DNA of 64,000 bases, taken from assembly GCA_013397795.1 (NCBI GenBank), contig VZTJ01002441.1, forward strand, positions 3,568,480-3,632,479, read 5' to 3'. The number at the start of each line of letters is the position of its first letter. Within the stretch, counting starts at the first letter, position 1. Positions 27,083 to 39,250 of this stretch are shown here, in pieces. The notes beneath the pieces were generated by a model. The model had not been told where the DNA came from and made no database searches. It was given only the letters and a program-made list of their open reading frames with translations. A program made the position numbers and the translations under genes. The DNA comes from Orthonyx spaldingii (Eukaryota; Chordata; Aves; Passeriformes; Orthonychidae).

Positions 27083-28860
27083 GTATAAGCAAGCAATTTA
27101 GTAGTAACAAGTAGAGGGCTATGATACATGGCAAAATACCCAGCTCCTAGTGTTAGAGAGCTACCAGTGGTTTAAATCAAGTTCAAGGGGAATACCTGGA
27201 GAAAGCTCCTGTACTTCATATGCTAATAAAAAATTGGTATGGAAAAAAACCATTGCCCTATGAATCATAACCTTTGCTTTCACATTTTCACAGTTTAGAC
27301 ATACATGTATGCTAAAAGCCCAAGTGTGGCTTCTTGCACTTAAATGTCTGAGTGTCTTTTTCAACAGATTCTATTTATCTTCAAGCACATCCAACAAAAA
27401 ACTGTTAGTGTTTTCCTACATTTTTAAAGTAGTCTCTCAGTGCAAGCTAATGGCAAATATGATGTGGACCTAGAAAGCAGATACTTATTTTTGTTAAAAT
27501 GTTTATACTTTTTTTTTGAGCTCTCGTGTGGACTTATCTCACACACACAGGGTATATTAGGGTGGTAAGACCACACTGGTTTGCCTTTCAAAGAACACAT
27601 CATTTTAGGAAAGATGATTTAGTAGCACCTGGAAGAAAAGAAAAACACCCACCAAACCTACAGTCCTGGGTTTTCACTACTATACTGCAATTAACATTTG
27701 CCACCAAAACCAGAACGTGAGTTATATTGTTCATATTCTTTGCTCATAAATGCACTACAGATTGTCAAATATATTAGCAACCAGAGGAAGCCTTCCATCA
27801 GCATCTGTGCTGAGTGGATTCAATAACAGTCTAACCAATTTACTATAAAACTTTTATAGAAGCGTTATATACTTGCATCAGTTTCACAGTTTTATTAATT
27901 TACACAGATTTTATGGTTTCTTGAAGTTCTTACGTCTGAAAGAATGAACTGATACTTGAAGAAAGCTGAGTCTAGTGAGAAAATGATCTGCTTAAATACC
28001 ATTCAGTCTCATAAAAGAGTTACTATACAGTAGTTATATCACCATCTACATTTCCATATTTATAAAAACTGATATAGGTATAATTGGTTAATAATGTCTG
28101 CTCCCTCTAATGCAGAATAAAATAAGTTTTATTGATCAGTTTTGTGGTTTAACTGCTGATTTGGAGTGGAAGGGTAGGTCTTGAAGGAGAGTAAAGGGAT
28201 GTTTAGAAGTTTGGGTTTTTTTCCCTTTCTAAAAAGAAGGTTCAGGGAAGGACTGTTCCTTTGAGTTCCCTTTAAGGATGTTCAAGAGCAATAAATTAAT
28301 GACAGGAGTTTTCTTCCTTTCCAGAACAAGACTAAATCATTTACATATTTTAACATTACTATATTTTATGAAGTGGGACTCAATCAGAAACCAGCTTAGT
28401 ATCTGGATCCTGCACTGGTACCAGCTAAGCCCAAGAACCAACTTTAGACTTCAAGACAAATGTTTGGTCTGAAAATCAGATATTGCCTAGAGAAGTATAC
28501 ACTGTACCATAATGCATTGCTTATGACACCAGAAACTATACAATTACTGAGCAGCTCTCCAGAGCCCAAAACCCAACTCCATTATTTGTACTTACAGAAC
28601 AATCCCATGACAGAACATCTGTAGCTATTACCCCACAAACAAGCACAGCCCATGTAGCAGTGTAAGAGAATAAAACATGAGAAGAGTGTGGAGTAAAAAC
28701 TTGCTGCCTACAGGCAAAATAAACGTGTTTCCTAAGAGAAAACACCTCACCCTCCAAGACCTGAGGAGTATCAGGAACATCAGAGTGTGAGCAATGTGAC
28801 AAAATGAACATGGAGTCACAGCCTGCACAGTGTGGATGAGCCCTGTCAAACACATTACTC
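27083..28860. other. Non-coding stretch after the candidate exon
   Basis: The donor-like GTATAAG at the left edge is followed by ordinary AT-rich DNA. If the exon is real, this is intron. No second exon with both splice signals is visible here. Frames up to 67 codons are of chance length and without motifs. Confidence 0.6.
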
Positions 28861-28866
28861 ATAGAA

Positions 28867-29010
28867 TGTGTATGTGTGTGTATATATAGTATATAGAAGT
28901 GTATATATAGAGAAGCATACATGTATAGTGCATAGAAGTACAGAAGTAAAACATATATATATATATATATACACCCTACTTCTATGTATATCTATAAATA
29001 TATATATACA
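28867..29010. repeat. TG/TA dinucleotide microsatellite cluster
   Basis: A short (TG)n tract at about 28867-28882 passes into TATA-rich sequence, then a perfect (AT)9 tract at 28953-28971, and another TATA tract at about 28990-29008. The minus-strand frames through it (28536-28922 and 28855-29112) encode YIYIYI- and HTHTH-type peptides and are artefacts of the repeat. Confidence 0.9.
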
Positions 29011-32000
29011 CATCCAGAACAGTGTATGAGTATGTACACTCAGATACTTCTGGATAAAGGAATGGCAGAGAGAATTTGTCAGTGGAATCAGCCTGGACTG
29101 TCCCTGGGCCAAGACTGAGCCATGGAATCCTCTCTGCGACTCTCACCCAGGGGCTGCACTGCACTCCAGCATCTGGAGGAGTTTCTTACTCTGACCAAGG
29201 GCAAAACACACCTTGAAGGCAGATGGAACATCCTTTACGGGTTTAGTTCCACTTTTGCTTAGGCTTGGTCTCGCAAGCTGAGTAAATGTGTTGAAGCCAG
29301 AAAGTTTGCTAGCTTGTATATCTTCAATTAAAACTAAAATTAAGTTGTAATGCCAAGCAATTGAGTGTGCTTAACCTGGGCTTGCTCTAAACCTTTTTTT
29401 CCAGCTACTTCACCTTTGGTATTAACCCAAGAAATAAACAAAAACTTTTAATGTGTTCATTCGCTCTTGCAGCAGTGCCAGAAGAGCAACTCCAAGAGAG
29501 AAGTTGTCAGGATTTTGAAGTATCTTTGTTCCAGATACCTTTTTATCATTTTCACAACATCATGTTTTCACTGAGATATTCATAGCTTCAAAAATAAAGC
29601 TACACTCAATTAGAAAGCCAAGTCCAAGGAATTTTTTTAGGTTAATTTCACCATATTTTCTCCAGAGCCAAATTAGCTGAGTCAAATACAGCTAATTTAT
29701 TATTAGAGCAGTATCTTCAAAAGTGTGCTTCCAAAATAAGATAATATGTCATGCAAACTGTATCTGCAAGCATCAAGAGCTCTGTGATGTGTGCTGGAGA
29801 GAAGGGCATGAGGAGATCTGATAAAATTGAGGATGCTTAATGTCACATCTACAGAACAAAAGGAGAGTCTTCTCCAAGGTATGACACAGACAAGAGTGAA
29901 CAAGTGAAGGAAGTCAATAAGAAGTTTTACAGCAATATCAAATAGATCCCTATTTCTGTAATGCAGATGATTTCACTTATGTGAATCCCTTGTGTATTTT
30001 ATGACCACGGTTTTTAAAAGGGTTCAGTTGGATATTTCCTCTACTCTTCACCCCTGTGCTCTGAGCCACAGCTGACCTGGGATTGTATTACAGGTCTTTC
30101 TATTTTAAAATAAAATTCTGCTCTCATTTAAGAACCATATTTATAAAAAACAAGGAAGAGAGCCTTAATTATCATATCATGTAGTATGGTATATCGTAAA
30201 TCCAGACATAGTACTCTCATACAGCTCTAAATCACTTTCCCCTATTGCCCACAAAGACCACATAAACCAGAAGTGCTGATCTACAGATAACAGTTACCCA
30301 TCCAGAAGGCTTTTATTGGATTGTCTCCCATCATTCAACCTCACAAAGGTCATACAAATTTCTTAGTAAAATGTAGAAACAAAAATACAACCACAATTAG
30401 AGCACCCCAAAACTATAAAAATAGGCCTACCTCTGAATATTTGTTCATTTAATTCCAACTACATTAATTGTTTATAATACCTCAACTGAACAGGTGTTTT
30501 AATGCTTTTTAAGAGACTTGAAGATTACAGTAGCTCAGATTTCCAATCTGATTTCTCTTTTGCAATTTTGAGAACAGTAACAAAACAGAAACCCAGAGGA
30601 AATGCAGGACCTTCCCTTCTTTCTTTAAAAAAATCAAATAAACTTTATAAATACATATATTGCACTTGTTCAGACTAAAGACCATTTGCATTATCTCAGC
30701 CAAGCACTGATAATATTGAGCAGAAACACAGTTTTTATTAAAATATCATAAATGTGGTAGCTGCACATGCATGTCAAGTAACACCTTCTAATTTTCTTTA
30801 TGGCTTAGTCCAGTTCCACAACACATGAAAAAAAAAAAAAGGAATGGAGTTTCATTTGTTTGTATTTTCCACTGGGAAGATAAAGATAGGTCTGGTTTTG
30901 GAGAGTATTTTAGTACTAGTGGTAGTTTGGCCTTCCCCCATGTGTGTCTTTCCAACCATACTGAAAGAAGTAAAAAGAAAGCTATGCTGAATTTTTCTCA
31001 GAAGTGAAGGAGAGGATCATAAATTGCTCTGAAATCTCCCTTGACTTTAAAATTATATCAGATTTTACTCTTTTACATCTGAGAACTGCCTTCTCTGCTA
31101 ATTGGCAATGTCCCAGCGTTCGATGTTTGCTTAGCTACCATCAGCTACTCAGGCTCTTCCCAAAAAATTAAGAACCTTAGTTAGATTTAGGTGGTTTTTG
31201 ATGGAATTCTCCTTTATTGTTCACATGTTTTGCAGTTGGAAATTTCAATTGCTCCCTTCCAGAAGTTAAATAAGAAATCAAAGGCCAACAAGGAAAATAA
31301 AACCAGTCAGTTTAAATGATGTAGCGACCAGGGAACCATAAGGTAAATTGAGATATATACACTTATGTTACAAGTAACTCATGGCAGTCACAACTTCACT
31401 TTTCTTGTATTGAATCAATACATGGTTGTGCTTCTTCAAGAGAAGCCAAAGTAAAACCTATCCCTTTGGAAAAGAGATCATCTTCCACACAGTACAAACA
31501 ACGGAAGAACAAAGTAGATATTAATAAAATATATATAACAGTTATTTTCACCTTCAGTTAAATTGTGCCCTATTTTATAGTGCTGAAATGGAAAAATCTT
31601 AAAATAACAACAAATCCCCAGGCATCTACTAACAAGGGTACTATAGAGATTTAGAGGCCTCTAGTGATTTCTAGAGTACTAGTTTGTGTACCAGCATCAG
31701 ACTGATGCTCTGGCATTGAAAACCTGCAGCCAATCACTGTCATATTATTTCAGGTTTGTTATGTGTGGTGGCAGAGTATTGTTTTCTATTGCACAGGCAC
31801 TCCAAGAGCTCAGTCATGATCAGGTTTCATTGTTCAGTACAACAAAAGCACATGCAGAGAGCTGAGCTCCAGCTCCTGCAAGCAGAGACTCCGACCGCTC
31901 GCCGTCGCTATTTCCAAGTCGCAGCCCCAGTGTGACACCAGGACTGTGGTACCTGGCAGGTGCCAACACGCATCAGCACCAGCTCTGTGTGGGCACAGGT

Positions 32001-33585
32001 ACCCAGCATCCTCCTTGCATTTACCTGGGTGTTGAACACAAATATCAAGTTTCAACAGCAGCTTTAGAATTAGCTTTAAAATTAGCTTTTTGCTTATTTT
32101 CAGTTCAAGACCATTATGCATTGGTTAGAACAAATGAAATCTTTGCTGGCTGAATCATGCCAGAATTTTCCTGCTCGGATCCTCTTGCCACACCTTTTCA
32201 AGACAACAAGAGTTTTCAAGTGCTGTCATAGAGAAAAGGCATGAAAAAAATTCAACTGTTGTCTTCATCATCCCAGCAGGCTTGACAAACCTTCCCTGTG
32301 TAACCTAAAGACACAGCAACAACTCGCCAAAGTTAATATGTAAAGGCATGAACCCTGACTAAATGCACCATTTGAAAACTACAACTCAGATAGGCAGGGC
32401 TTCTCAAGAGATACCATTTTTTTGCAGCCAAAATTCCTCCCCTCCTACACCCTTCCCTACAGAGTTCTCAGCGGCACAGCAATTTACTCTCGTTACTCAA
32501 CCTACAAGGCTAAGAGCATTTTTTCTCCTCGAAGTGATCTGGAGGGATGGGTAAATAAGACTAGGTTAAAAACAACAGCAGCAGAAAAGAAGAATTACGG
32601 TGCTCAATTTTTACAGAGACAGGACTAAACCTTTTAGCAGGACGGATTAGTTCATCATCCCTCTGAGCTCCAGGTTTCTCAGGGAAGCTGCATGCCTGGA
32701 ATTGTGACCGGGAAGAACACGGCTGGCACAGAGATGCTACCTACCCTCAGTGCACAAAAATTCTTGAAACAACCTGAGAGCTCACAAAGAAAGCGACAAA
32801 GCAGGCCAGACAGCAAAGGCCAGAAGATTTAAGACACATGATTTACTTGGTGTACTTCATCCTAAACATTCCTGTTATTCCAGAAAAGTCCCCAAGGAAA
32901 AAGATACAGAAACTTGCCTGGTGGTTGGGAAAAAAAATCAAAACTGCTGGCATTCCTTATAAAACAACCTTATTCCCAGGTAATTTTCAATAATATTTCT
33001 AGCAATTCTTTTTAAACCAGGTATTTTTCCTGTCTTACAAAAAATAACAACAAATTTATTTCAAAGATGCAAATTTAAACACCTTTTTACAAGTTTACAC
33101 CTTGTTATATTTCATCTTTCTTTACTCTTTGGAAATTATGAATACATGATGCTGTGTTTTCCCTATATTTAAGTCATCCTCAAAACATATGATTTACAGT
33201 TTATCTTTCGATACTACAAAAACATCTCAGTGTAGACTCATCACTAAAAAGAGCACAACTCTCTCTTTTCCTACATTTTACATCCTGCCTCAGGCTGAAG
33301 ATCTGGGGAAAAAAATCAAGCACTGAAGCTTCTTACACTGTTGGACAGTTTCCTTATAGTGGCAGTAAATGCCCCAGAGCATGAGTCATTTGTAACTTCT
33401 CCAGGAACAAACAAACAAAAGATATACAACAATATACTCTCGGAAGTTATCCTAACCTCACAAGGGGCAGTTAGGCAAAATACTCTCTCTATATGACATT
33501 TTCACCTCTGATGGCTATGACAACCAGAAGAAAATACAAAATATGACCATTCACCATGTTTTTTCCATCTGAACCATCCTTAAAA
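29011..33585. other. Non-coding stretch, no gene seen
   Basis: A run of 13 A lies at 30828-30840. A small CpG cluster (CCGACCGCTCGCCGTCGC) at about 31891-31908 stands out in a CpG-poor window, but it is far too short to be a CpG island. No frame has protein character. A 12-base tandem repeat in this stretch is listed separately. Confidence 0.6.
32060..32095. repeat. 12-base tandem repeat, about three units
   Basis: The units AGCTTTAGAATT and AGCTTTAAAATT are followed by a degenerate third unit, AGCTTTTTGCTT. On the minus strand it yields a repetitive lysine/leucine peptide with no biological meaning that I would defend. Confidence 0.8.
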
Positions 33586-33591
33586 GCAAGA

Positions 33592-33605
33592 GCAGCAGAT
33601 GGCAG
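33592..33605 (+). promoter_or_regulatory. Possible CTCF-type core site
   Basis: The sequence GCAGCAGATGGCAG matches the vertebrate CTCF core pattern CCASYAGRKGGCR closely, with G in place of the first C. Single motif matches of this quality occur by chance in tens of kilobases, so this is a candidate only. Confidence 0.2.
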
Positions 33606-34425
33606 GCAAACTGGGATGGGATTTTTCTTGCCGTGTTTTTTTACAGCGATTGAGTCAATAGCAGTTGTCCAGTTCCCCTTCCTCTCAGCTACAAAAAAGA
33701 TAAATCTCCTCTTGCAAACAGACACATCTTTACTGGTTAAAGATGCACACAGGGAGGCAGAGGCAAAAATCAGCTGGTCTGGTAATAACCATCCTGTACT
33801 AGAAGTTTCCTGCGAAGCGCTGTGAAGATGCTGGCACAAAAACCTGCACTGCATATTGCTGCAGCATAATTAATTAAGCCTGACAACACCCCTGTGAAAT
33901 ACAATAGGTCTAACCACTAAACCAAATCATCCTTATAAACATCCAAATGTCAGCAAGTGAATTTATGTCAGATTTACTATTCAGTCACAGGGGGAAAAAA
34001 ATCACATATAGCTTCAAAAAAAAAAAAAAAGCTCTGTATGTTAAGTAAAGCTCTCTTATATTTTTGAATAGTAATAAAGAAATCAAAGGTATGACAGCCT
34101 TTTACAGAGATAACACCTCAGAACATTAGTAGATAAATCTTGGAAGAGGTAAGAAGTATTATCAGGATTTCCAATTGCAGAATCAGACAGTGCACTTGAG
34201 AATACTCTGACACTATACATAAAATAGTATACCTATTAATTCATAATGACAATCTAAATAATGAAAATAAACCAAAATGTCATTAATATCAAGATTTTGA
34301 TAGTTGGATGTTGGTTAGGTGATGAGGAAAATGTACTTTTAAAGACTATTATGCCTTTAGGTTCAGGTATCCCTTACAAAACACACTGAGACAAACATAG
34401 ACATATGTCCTAAAAGTAATTCCAG
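33606..34425. other. Non-coding stretch with a poly-A run
   Basis: Overlapping frames on both strands at 33489-33854 show no motif. A run of 15 A lies at 34016-34030 without a recognisable retroposed body before it. Nothing else is seen. Confidence 0.6.
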
Positions 34426-34429
34426 CTTG

Positions 34430-34680
34430 ACTCGTTATGACTTTAGCTTGAAGGATTTTATTTTCTGTATAATCTTTAAAGTGGAAGTGCATTCACTAGC
34501 CGCTGGCTGCACTGTTTATCATAAAGTCAGCTCACTTAGTGCTGTCCAATTAAAATAAACTACAGCTGCAATGGATCACTATTTTTCCAAGTATCTGAAA
34601 ATACTCCTGCAAAGCCCAACCTCCAAAAATAAAACATAAATGAAAAGCAACAGTTCACTTGGCAACCATCTAGGAGAGGA
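34430..34680. promoter_or_regulatory. Candidate conserved non-coding element
   Basis: This is high-complexity untranslatable sequence. It contains CTAGCCGCTGGCTGCACTG, a TTTATCATAAAG-type AT core and TCCAATTAAAATAAACTAC. The texture resembles vertebrate enhancers, and there is no other support. Confidence 0.25.
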
Positions 34681-37320
34681 TGTTTTGACATTATTTTCAT
34701 GTTATTAAATGCAGATTTTCCACTTAAAAACAAGAAGCTCCTGTCACAAATGATTTATATATTGAAATACTTTGTATGACATAAGAAAGGCATATAATGG
34801 CTTGCTGCTGTAACCTTTTAAAATAAAATATAAGAATACATACAGTATATTTTTTCTTTGATACTTTAATCATTTTGCTGTTTATTGTGACAGACAACAC
34901 TTCAGTGCTAGCCAATGTAATACAGTAGCATTAAATAAAATGTCCAAGCTTCATCTGACTTCAAATTACACTCAATTTTAAATTATTTTTCTTCTACTGC
35001 TCTCTTCTAGTTCATGCCTGGAAAAATGACAGACTATAAAACTCATCTTTTAACCAACTACAGTTTCAAAATTATTTATTTACGTAAATTTGGGAAAACT
35101 AGGGTCTCATGACATGTTTGTATGCTTCGTTTCAAGCATGATGAAAGAACAGAAAATAAAATACAAACTTTTTTTCTTTGGTACTGACTTTGTTCTAGTT
35201 CTTCCAGACATCGACTTCTAAACTCAGGCTGCCACCAACAGACAGCTCACAGACAAGAGAAGGTGATGCTCATCTGCATTGCACAATGTGAGGCAGCAGA
35301 AAGGCCCCTTCACTAAACAGCAGCTAATGAATGTACATAGAATAAAAACAATGTACGTTTATTCTCTGCTGTGCAAAGTTGCTGTTTAGATTTCCAGGTG
35401 GGCAGTACTACAGAAATTACACAAACATCTTGAAATGCCCATAGAGAGTCTGTAACAAAAAGAAGATTTTGTGTGGCTGGAGAAGCACAAATTTTCTTAC
35501 AGACAATTTCTAAAAGTTAGGCTGTATTTATCTAAAGAACAACACTGCACCTTTAAGAAAACGTTATTTTTCCTGAGGCCCTATCAAGGTAAATTTCATC
35601 AGTATTCAAAGAATGAGCAAAGCACTTCAACAATTTATTTCAATAAAAGAAGACTTAGCTGAAAGGAGTATAAATGATGAGAACTTGCTTTAAACTGATT
35701 TATTCCCTGCAGCAATAAAAGGAATGTTTCTTCACTCAGCTGTTTAATATGCAAATATGCAGAGCATCCAGCTTCTGACAGCACATCATTAATAAAACCT
35801 TGCACTAAGCAGAGCTCCCGATATTTCATCCTGATGAAAATACATGATGATGATTTTAGACTGTATAATTTCAGAGTTGGAACAATGTACTTCCCAGTGA
35901 TGGAAACTCAGCAATCCACAGTTCTAGTGTGGATTTTTTAATAAGTTAACCTATTTCTGCACAAGGGAGACATCTGTTTACAAGAATTGTGAATACAGAG
36001 AATCTTGTCATCAAACCCTCTCAACTGGACCAGCCAAACCTTGGTTTGGGAAGCAATTCCTAAAGAGATGTTATTTATAGAACACCACAACAGTTGATTC
36101 CTTTTTTAATCAATGAATTCCTCTCTTATTTACCAAGCTTAATGTACTTCACCTATACTTTTCTCAGCCACTGTATTATCTGACAGACTTGCAACAACGG
36201 TGGAAATTAAAGCCAACCCTTAAAATAAAGTAAAGAAATTACAAAAGGGTGCAATTTTACTTCTTTACCTCGTTAAAATCTATGAAGAACTCCTACATCT
36301 GACCATGCTCTGGCATTCTATTTGTGGTTATAGCCAAAGCATGTATGTGGTTTCTTCTTCATGTCTTGTGCTGAAACTCTCACACTGTTTCAAAAGAAGT
36401 TTTTAAAAAGGTTAAAAACTATCAAATGTTTGAAATAGGGAAAGTAATATTTGTCAATGCTTTGCTCTGGAGTCTTTCCAGTCCAAAGATGGAAATTGGA
36501 GGCTGTACAGAAATGTTAATTTTTTAAGCATCCCTTTTGTGCAGAATTGATCCTCAGGGGTGACACAGAATGTTCATTTCTCCACTGGAATTGATATTCA
36601 CTCAGAAGATGCTGATCACTTTACAGCATGGATATCTGAGGAACACTCATTTGCTTCAATAGTCGGTAACATTTAACAACTTGCTAAAGTCTTGATGGCT
36701 TTATTTTGGCTGAAATACACTGTTCTTTACCACTGCAGTGGTAGGTCAAGTATAACAAGAGACCCCTTCTACACTGCAAGAACAAAAAAAAAAAAAAAAA
36801 GACTTTGCGGTTTAATTCAAAAATATTTCTAATATGAATCAATCACTTAGTGTATTTCAAAGAAGTTTGAAGGATTTTTCCTTTGAATCATTTCCCACTG
36901 GGTGCCTAGGAAACAAAACATCTTCAGGGCTAAATTTCAGGGGAAGTCTTGCAGGTTTTAGTAAACTTCTCCAAGCCAGTACTTTACATGTTTCTGTTTT
37001 CTGTGCGTGGCAATACTCCCTCATAACTCAAATGGGATTAACCAATTAAACATTTCCCAGTAGTCTCTAAAATAGCTGCTCTTGGCATGTTTTTTGCATG
37101 GAACAAACCTCAGCGGGAGGATATGATAGAAATCTTGCACTATTTAAATATAGAATTGGGACATCAAAGAAAGGGTTGTATTGAAATAACATGGATAATT
37201 AAGGAAGTGGAGAACAGTAATAACTGATTTACATAAAATGCTAATAAGCCTCTTGACTTGTTCGGCAATTTCTGCTTTAGGCATGGCAACTGCGGGTTCA
37301 AATTTGTATACTAATTTTAT
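34681..37320. other. Non-coding stretch, no gene seen
   Basis: An 8-base inverted repeat (AGAATAAA and TTTATTCT) flanks AACAATGTACG near 35340-35365. The longest A run in the window, 17 A, is at 36784-36800. It is not preceded by a recognisable retrogene or SINE. Confidence 0.6.
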
Positions 37321-37376
37321 TTTAGTATTTTCTTTTTTTTTCCTCTTTCTCCCCTTATTTTTTAAGCTTTCTACAG

Positions 37377-37474
37377 CCCGGCCAGTCTATACCTGGATCC
37401 AAATCTTCTTCAAAACAAAACTGCATCAGAACATAAACTCCTGTGAAAGTTTTGTGCACATTCCCATCCACTGA
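37377..37474 (+). other. Weak terminal-exon-like segment
   Basis: A long pyrimidine-rich tract (about 37327-37376) ends in CTACAG, and the sequence after it stays open in two frames before stops. One frame, starting one base in, contains PASLYLDPNLLQNKTASEH and stops at 37444-37446. The other runs to 37474. The second frame would be phase-compatible with the candidate exon at 26987-27082, but compatibility by chance is one in three. I recognise no protein, so this is recorded as a possibility only. Confidence 0.12.
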
Positions 37475-37479
37475 GACAC

Positions 37480-38975
37480 GCAAAGCACAAAGTGTAAAGA
37501 CCCTTAATTACTTGTCTGCATGTGTATGGATTCAGATCGCATCCCTTCCAGTTTAGCTCACTTTCATGTCATGCTGAATAATGTGTTACAAACGATCAAT
37601 GACATATTAAAAATGTTAAATGCTCTTCACAATTAGCAGGACTGAGAAAGTTTGAAAGCAAGTGGAGTGTACTGGCAAGGATGCATTTCCATGGTGTTAC
37701 GCTCCTTGCTGCTGGGGTGGGATGATGAGGGCACTGCACCAAGGCCACAGGTTACAGCTATTTTACACTGCACCCTTGTGCCATCTGCCTCTGCGAAGAA
37801 ATTATATGCTCTGAAATTCTGGTTTTATTTTACTCTCCTCCTGATCTCCCCTCGAAGTGCTACGGCAGCAGTGGCTTTGAGATGTGAATGTGAATCAGTG
37901 TCTGAGCTGTTCCTTCAGGACATGTCTGCGTATTGACCTTCAGCTTACCCTGTTTCCCTGTGAGCCCTCTAAGCATGATCCATCGCTTTCTCAGGCCATT
38001 CTCCCTTCACCCCATTGATGGGTTTCAGAGCTACTTAAATTTCAAAGTCCTGATGCGTTGCAGCAGTGGCCAGGGCTCTGCTTTGCTCACTTATAGATTG
38101 TACAAGGTCACAATAAGGGAAGGGGAAAAAAAAGCTAGAGCATTTATCAGGATGTATTGCTTTACTTTTTCTATCCATCACAAAGGCGATGATTCTATTT
38201 TAGTGAAAATCCATTGAACTCAGATCAAGTCAGATGGCTGTTATCATTGGAAACTCAAGAGCTGTCACACCATAATCGGTACAAATGAACACTGAAACGT
38301 GGGGCTTGAGGCCGCTTAATGGTCTTTAGTGAATTTTTTTTCCTGCTGCTTTTTAAACACCACAAAATCATTTTACTTAAGTGATTTCAAATTGAGAACA
38401 CTCGGATTTCGTTACACAAGCACAGTTGATTCAGTTATAGATGATGTGGCAGCTACTGTGCAATTACATGGTTTTTTGCCAGTGTGCCCTCTCCCCCACA
38501 CCAGCACACAAGTGTGGACCACACAGACAAGCACAATTATTTGCCTCAAAGTTATTCTGATTCTGGTCATCTTTTGTGATACATTTCCAACTTCTAATAG
38601 GCAACACCATCACGCCATTTTAACAGGAATTTCTGCAGCAATATTGCTTTGTATTTTGTGAATGAGCTTGGGTAAAGCTCCCTTGTTCTAGATCTACCCC
38701 TGTGAGAAGGAGCTGTGTGCACACAGGGAAAGGAGAAAGCAAGTCAAACTTCATTCTCTTTCTTCTTCACAGATCACAAATACCTTAGTATCTTATTTTA
38801 ATTTAAAAATGGGGATCTTGATCATATTTACAGGCACCCAAAAATGACACAGATATTAAATTAATAGATATTATTCAGTATAATTACAAGTGTGTTTGAA
38901 TTGCATCAGAGTACGGGGGAGTGCAAAGGAGCAGGGTACAGCCGTCATACCTGACAGAGAGCTTGTTCTTCCCTG
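37480..38975. other. Non-coding stretch, no gene seen
   Basis: Three plus-strand frames of 94 to 110 codons lie at 37652-37936, 37933-38217 and 38329-38661. They follow each other closely in different frames, but none has a recognisable motif, a splice framework or other protein character. I treat them as chance. Confidence 0.55.
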
Positions 38976-38979
38976 CAGT

Positions 38980-39250
38980 CCAAACATGCTAATTATTCTC
39001 ATGTTTGGGCTTCATTCTACTTCCTATCAGTTGTGACAGACTCACCTTCCCCTTGCTTGTTTGGATTTCATCACATAAGAAAGACCAGCCATCCCAGGTT
39101 CTAGGGAACTTTGACAGATAATTAAAAATGCCTCTCTAATTAAGAGAAAAATAGCAACAGATGACAAGTTTGCTCCACAAACAAGCCATTCCACAAAATT
39201 GCTATTTTCCTACTGAAATCCCATAATAAAGTACTTGCCATCCAATTTTT
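38980..39250. promoter_or_regulatory. Candidate conserved non-coding element
   Basis: The segment contains GCTAATTATTCTC, AGATAATTAAAAATGCC and CTCTCTAATTAAGAG, all AT-core homeodomain-type motifs, inside non-repetitive sequence without coding character. The call rests on motif density alone. Confidence 0.25.

Noticed and set aside
28536..29164. Several minus-strand frames rich in Y, I, H and T
   Set aside because: Those from 28855 rightwards are translations of the TG/TA microsatellites. The remaining part to the left has no motif.
36784..36800. Run of 17 A as the tail of a processed pseudogene
   Set aside because: The sequence before it shows no recognisable gene-derived or SINE body, and no flanking target-site duplication is evident. 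The same holds for the runs at 7819, 30828 and 34016.
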